A DNA stretch of 64,000 nucleotides, taken from NCBI RefSeq assembly GCF_051903925.1, contig NZ_CP173678.1:3224001-3288000 (forward strand). Reading direction: 5' to 3'. The DNA is from G051903925 sp051903925. Lineage in GTDB: Bacteria > Pseudomonadota > Alphaproteobacteria > Zavarziniales > Zavarziniaceae. Shown here in pieces: positions 63,877 to 64,000 of the stretch (position 1 is its first letter; the number at the start of each line of letters is the position of its first letter). Under the pieces are notes generated by a model. The model searched no databases. It saw nothing but the letters and a program-made list of their open reading frames with translations, and had not been told where the DNA came from. Position numbers and translations under genes: made by a program.

Positions 63877-64000
63877 ATGGCTGCGAGCGACATCCGCTAT
63901 GACAGGCTGGGCTATGTGGCGCTGAACGTGAGCGACCTTGCGCGCTCCGCCGCCTTCTACGAAACGGTGGTCGGCCTGACGCGGGTCGATGCGGCACGCA
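63877..64000 (+). CDS. VOC-superfamily protein, partial (window edge)
   Basis: Only the first 41 codons are present. After AGGGAGGACG the ATG opens a product whose first strand reads RYDRLGYVALNVSDLARSAAFYETVVGL, the start of a vicinal oxygen chelate fold as in extradiol ring-cleavage dioxygenases and glyoxalase-like proteins. Its position right after the Rieske genes favours ring cleavage of the diol, but the metal ligands lie beyond the window. Confidence 0.75.
   Translation, partial: MAASDIRYDRLGYVALNVSDLARSAAFYETVVGLTRVDAAR

Overview
The window is GC-rich, densely packed chromosomal DNA that reads as an alphaproteobacterium, most likely Rhodospirillales in the broad sense. Supporting signs are a gyrA-coaD-cyclophilin-queA-tgt block ending in tRNA-Lys, an NDUFS4-type complex I accessory subunit, a class I PHA synthase, an Omp25-like small porin, a CHASE2 adenylate cyclase, and dispersed palindromes with an ATCCCCGC core typical of this class. 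No rRNA, CRISPR array, insertion sequence, integrase or prophage is visible. The genus cannot be fixed from the sequence alone.

Layout. 0.1-4.8 kb: a three-subunit molybdenum aldehyde dehydrogenase (PaoABC type) and an SDR. 4.9-8.0 kb: a cNMP-binding patatin phospholipase, a dual-specificity-like phosphatase and a GST. 8.0-12.4 kb: a four-gene minus-strand operon (lasso-B2-like transglutaminase-fold protein, ABC exporter, nucleotidyltransferase, aldose epimerase) that looks like part of a RiPP/lasso cluster but has no visible precursor, cyclase or PqqD partner. 12.5-16.4 kb: an acyl-CoA operon (dienoyl-CoA-reductase-like SDR, CaiB/BaiF CoA-transferase, AMP ligase) containing an AT-rich 86-codon gene of different composition. 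16.5-18.8 kb: a lipoprotein, a small secreted protein and a Tat-exported DUF1513 protein. 19-23.2 kb: SDR, ThDP enzyme and M23 peptidase. 23.2-29.7 kb: divergent cell-surface polysaccharide genes (glycosyltransferase and hldE on minus; asnB, methyltransferase and YdcF on plus).

29.9-36.2 kb is the housekeeping block (gyrA, coaD, cyclophilin, queA, tgt, tRNA-Lys). 36.3-45.5 kb mixes a membrane hydroxylase, small proteins, glycosyltransferases, an RmlC-like cupin, a racemase-like protein, free-methionine-sulfoxide reductase, an outer-membrane protein and a 1008-aa methyltransferase/double-GT2 fusion. 45.6-52.3 kb has tRNA-Arg, then a DUF4384 protein divergent from a CHASE2 adenylate cyclase and its overlapping partner; two CRP-like palindromes lie between them. 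An EF-hand protein and a secreted protein follow. 52.6-56.1 kb: phaC, a 25-aa membrane microprotein and a PAS histidine kinase. 56.3-64 kb is catabolic: an orphan form-II CoxL-type large subunit, a PNPOx-fold protein, an AMP ligase, a GntR/FCD regulator, and a Rieske dioxygenase alpha/beta pair with a VOC protein cut by the window edge. A perfect TGGT-N3-ACCA operator sits upstream of the dioxygenase genes.

Many genes are translationally coupled (ATGA, GTGA or TGATG overlaps), so the operons can be read directly. Accessory catabolic and surface-polysaccharide genes surround a conserved core. The most unusual items are the incomplete lasso-like operon, the cyclase-linked CRP-like sites, the FCD operator before the dioxygenase operon, the 25-aa membrane protein, the AT-rich islet and the altered quinolone-site residues of GyrA.
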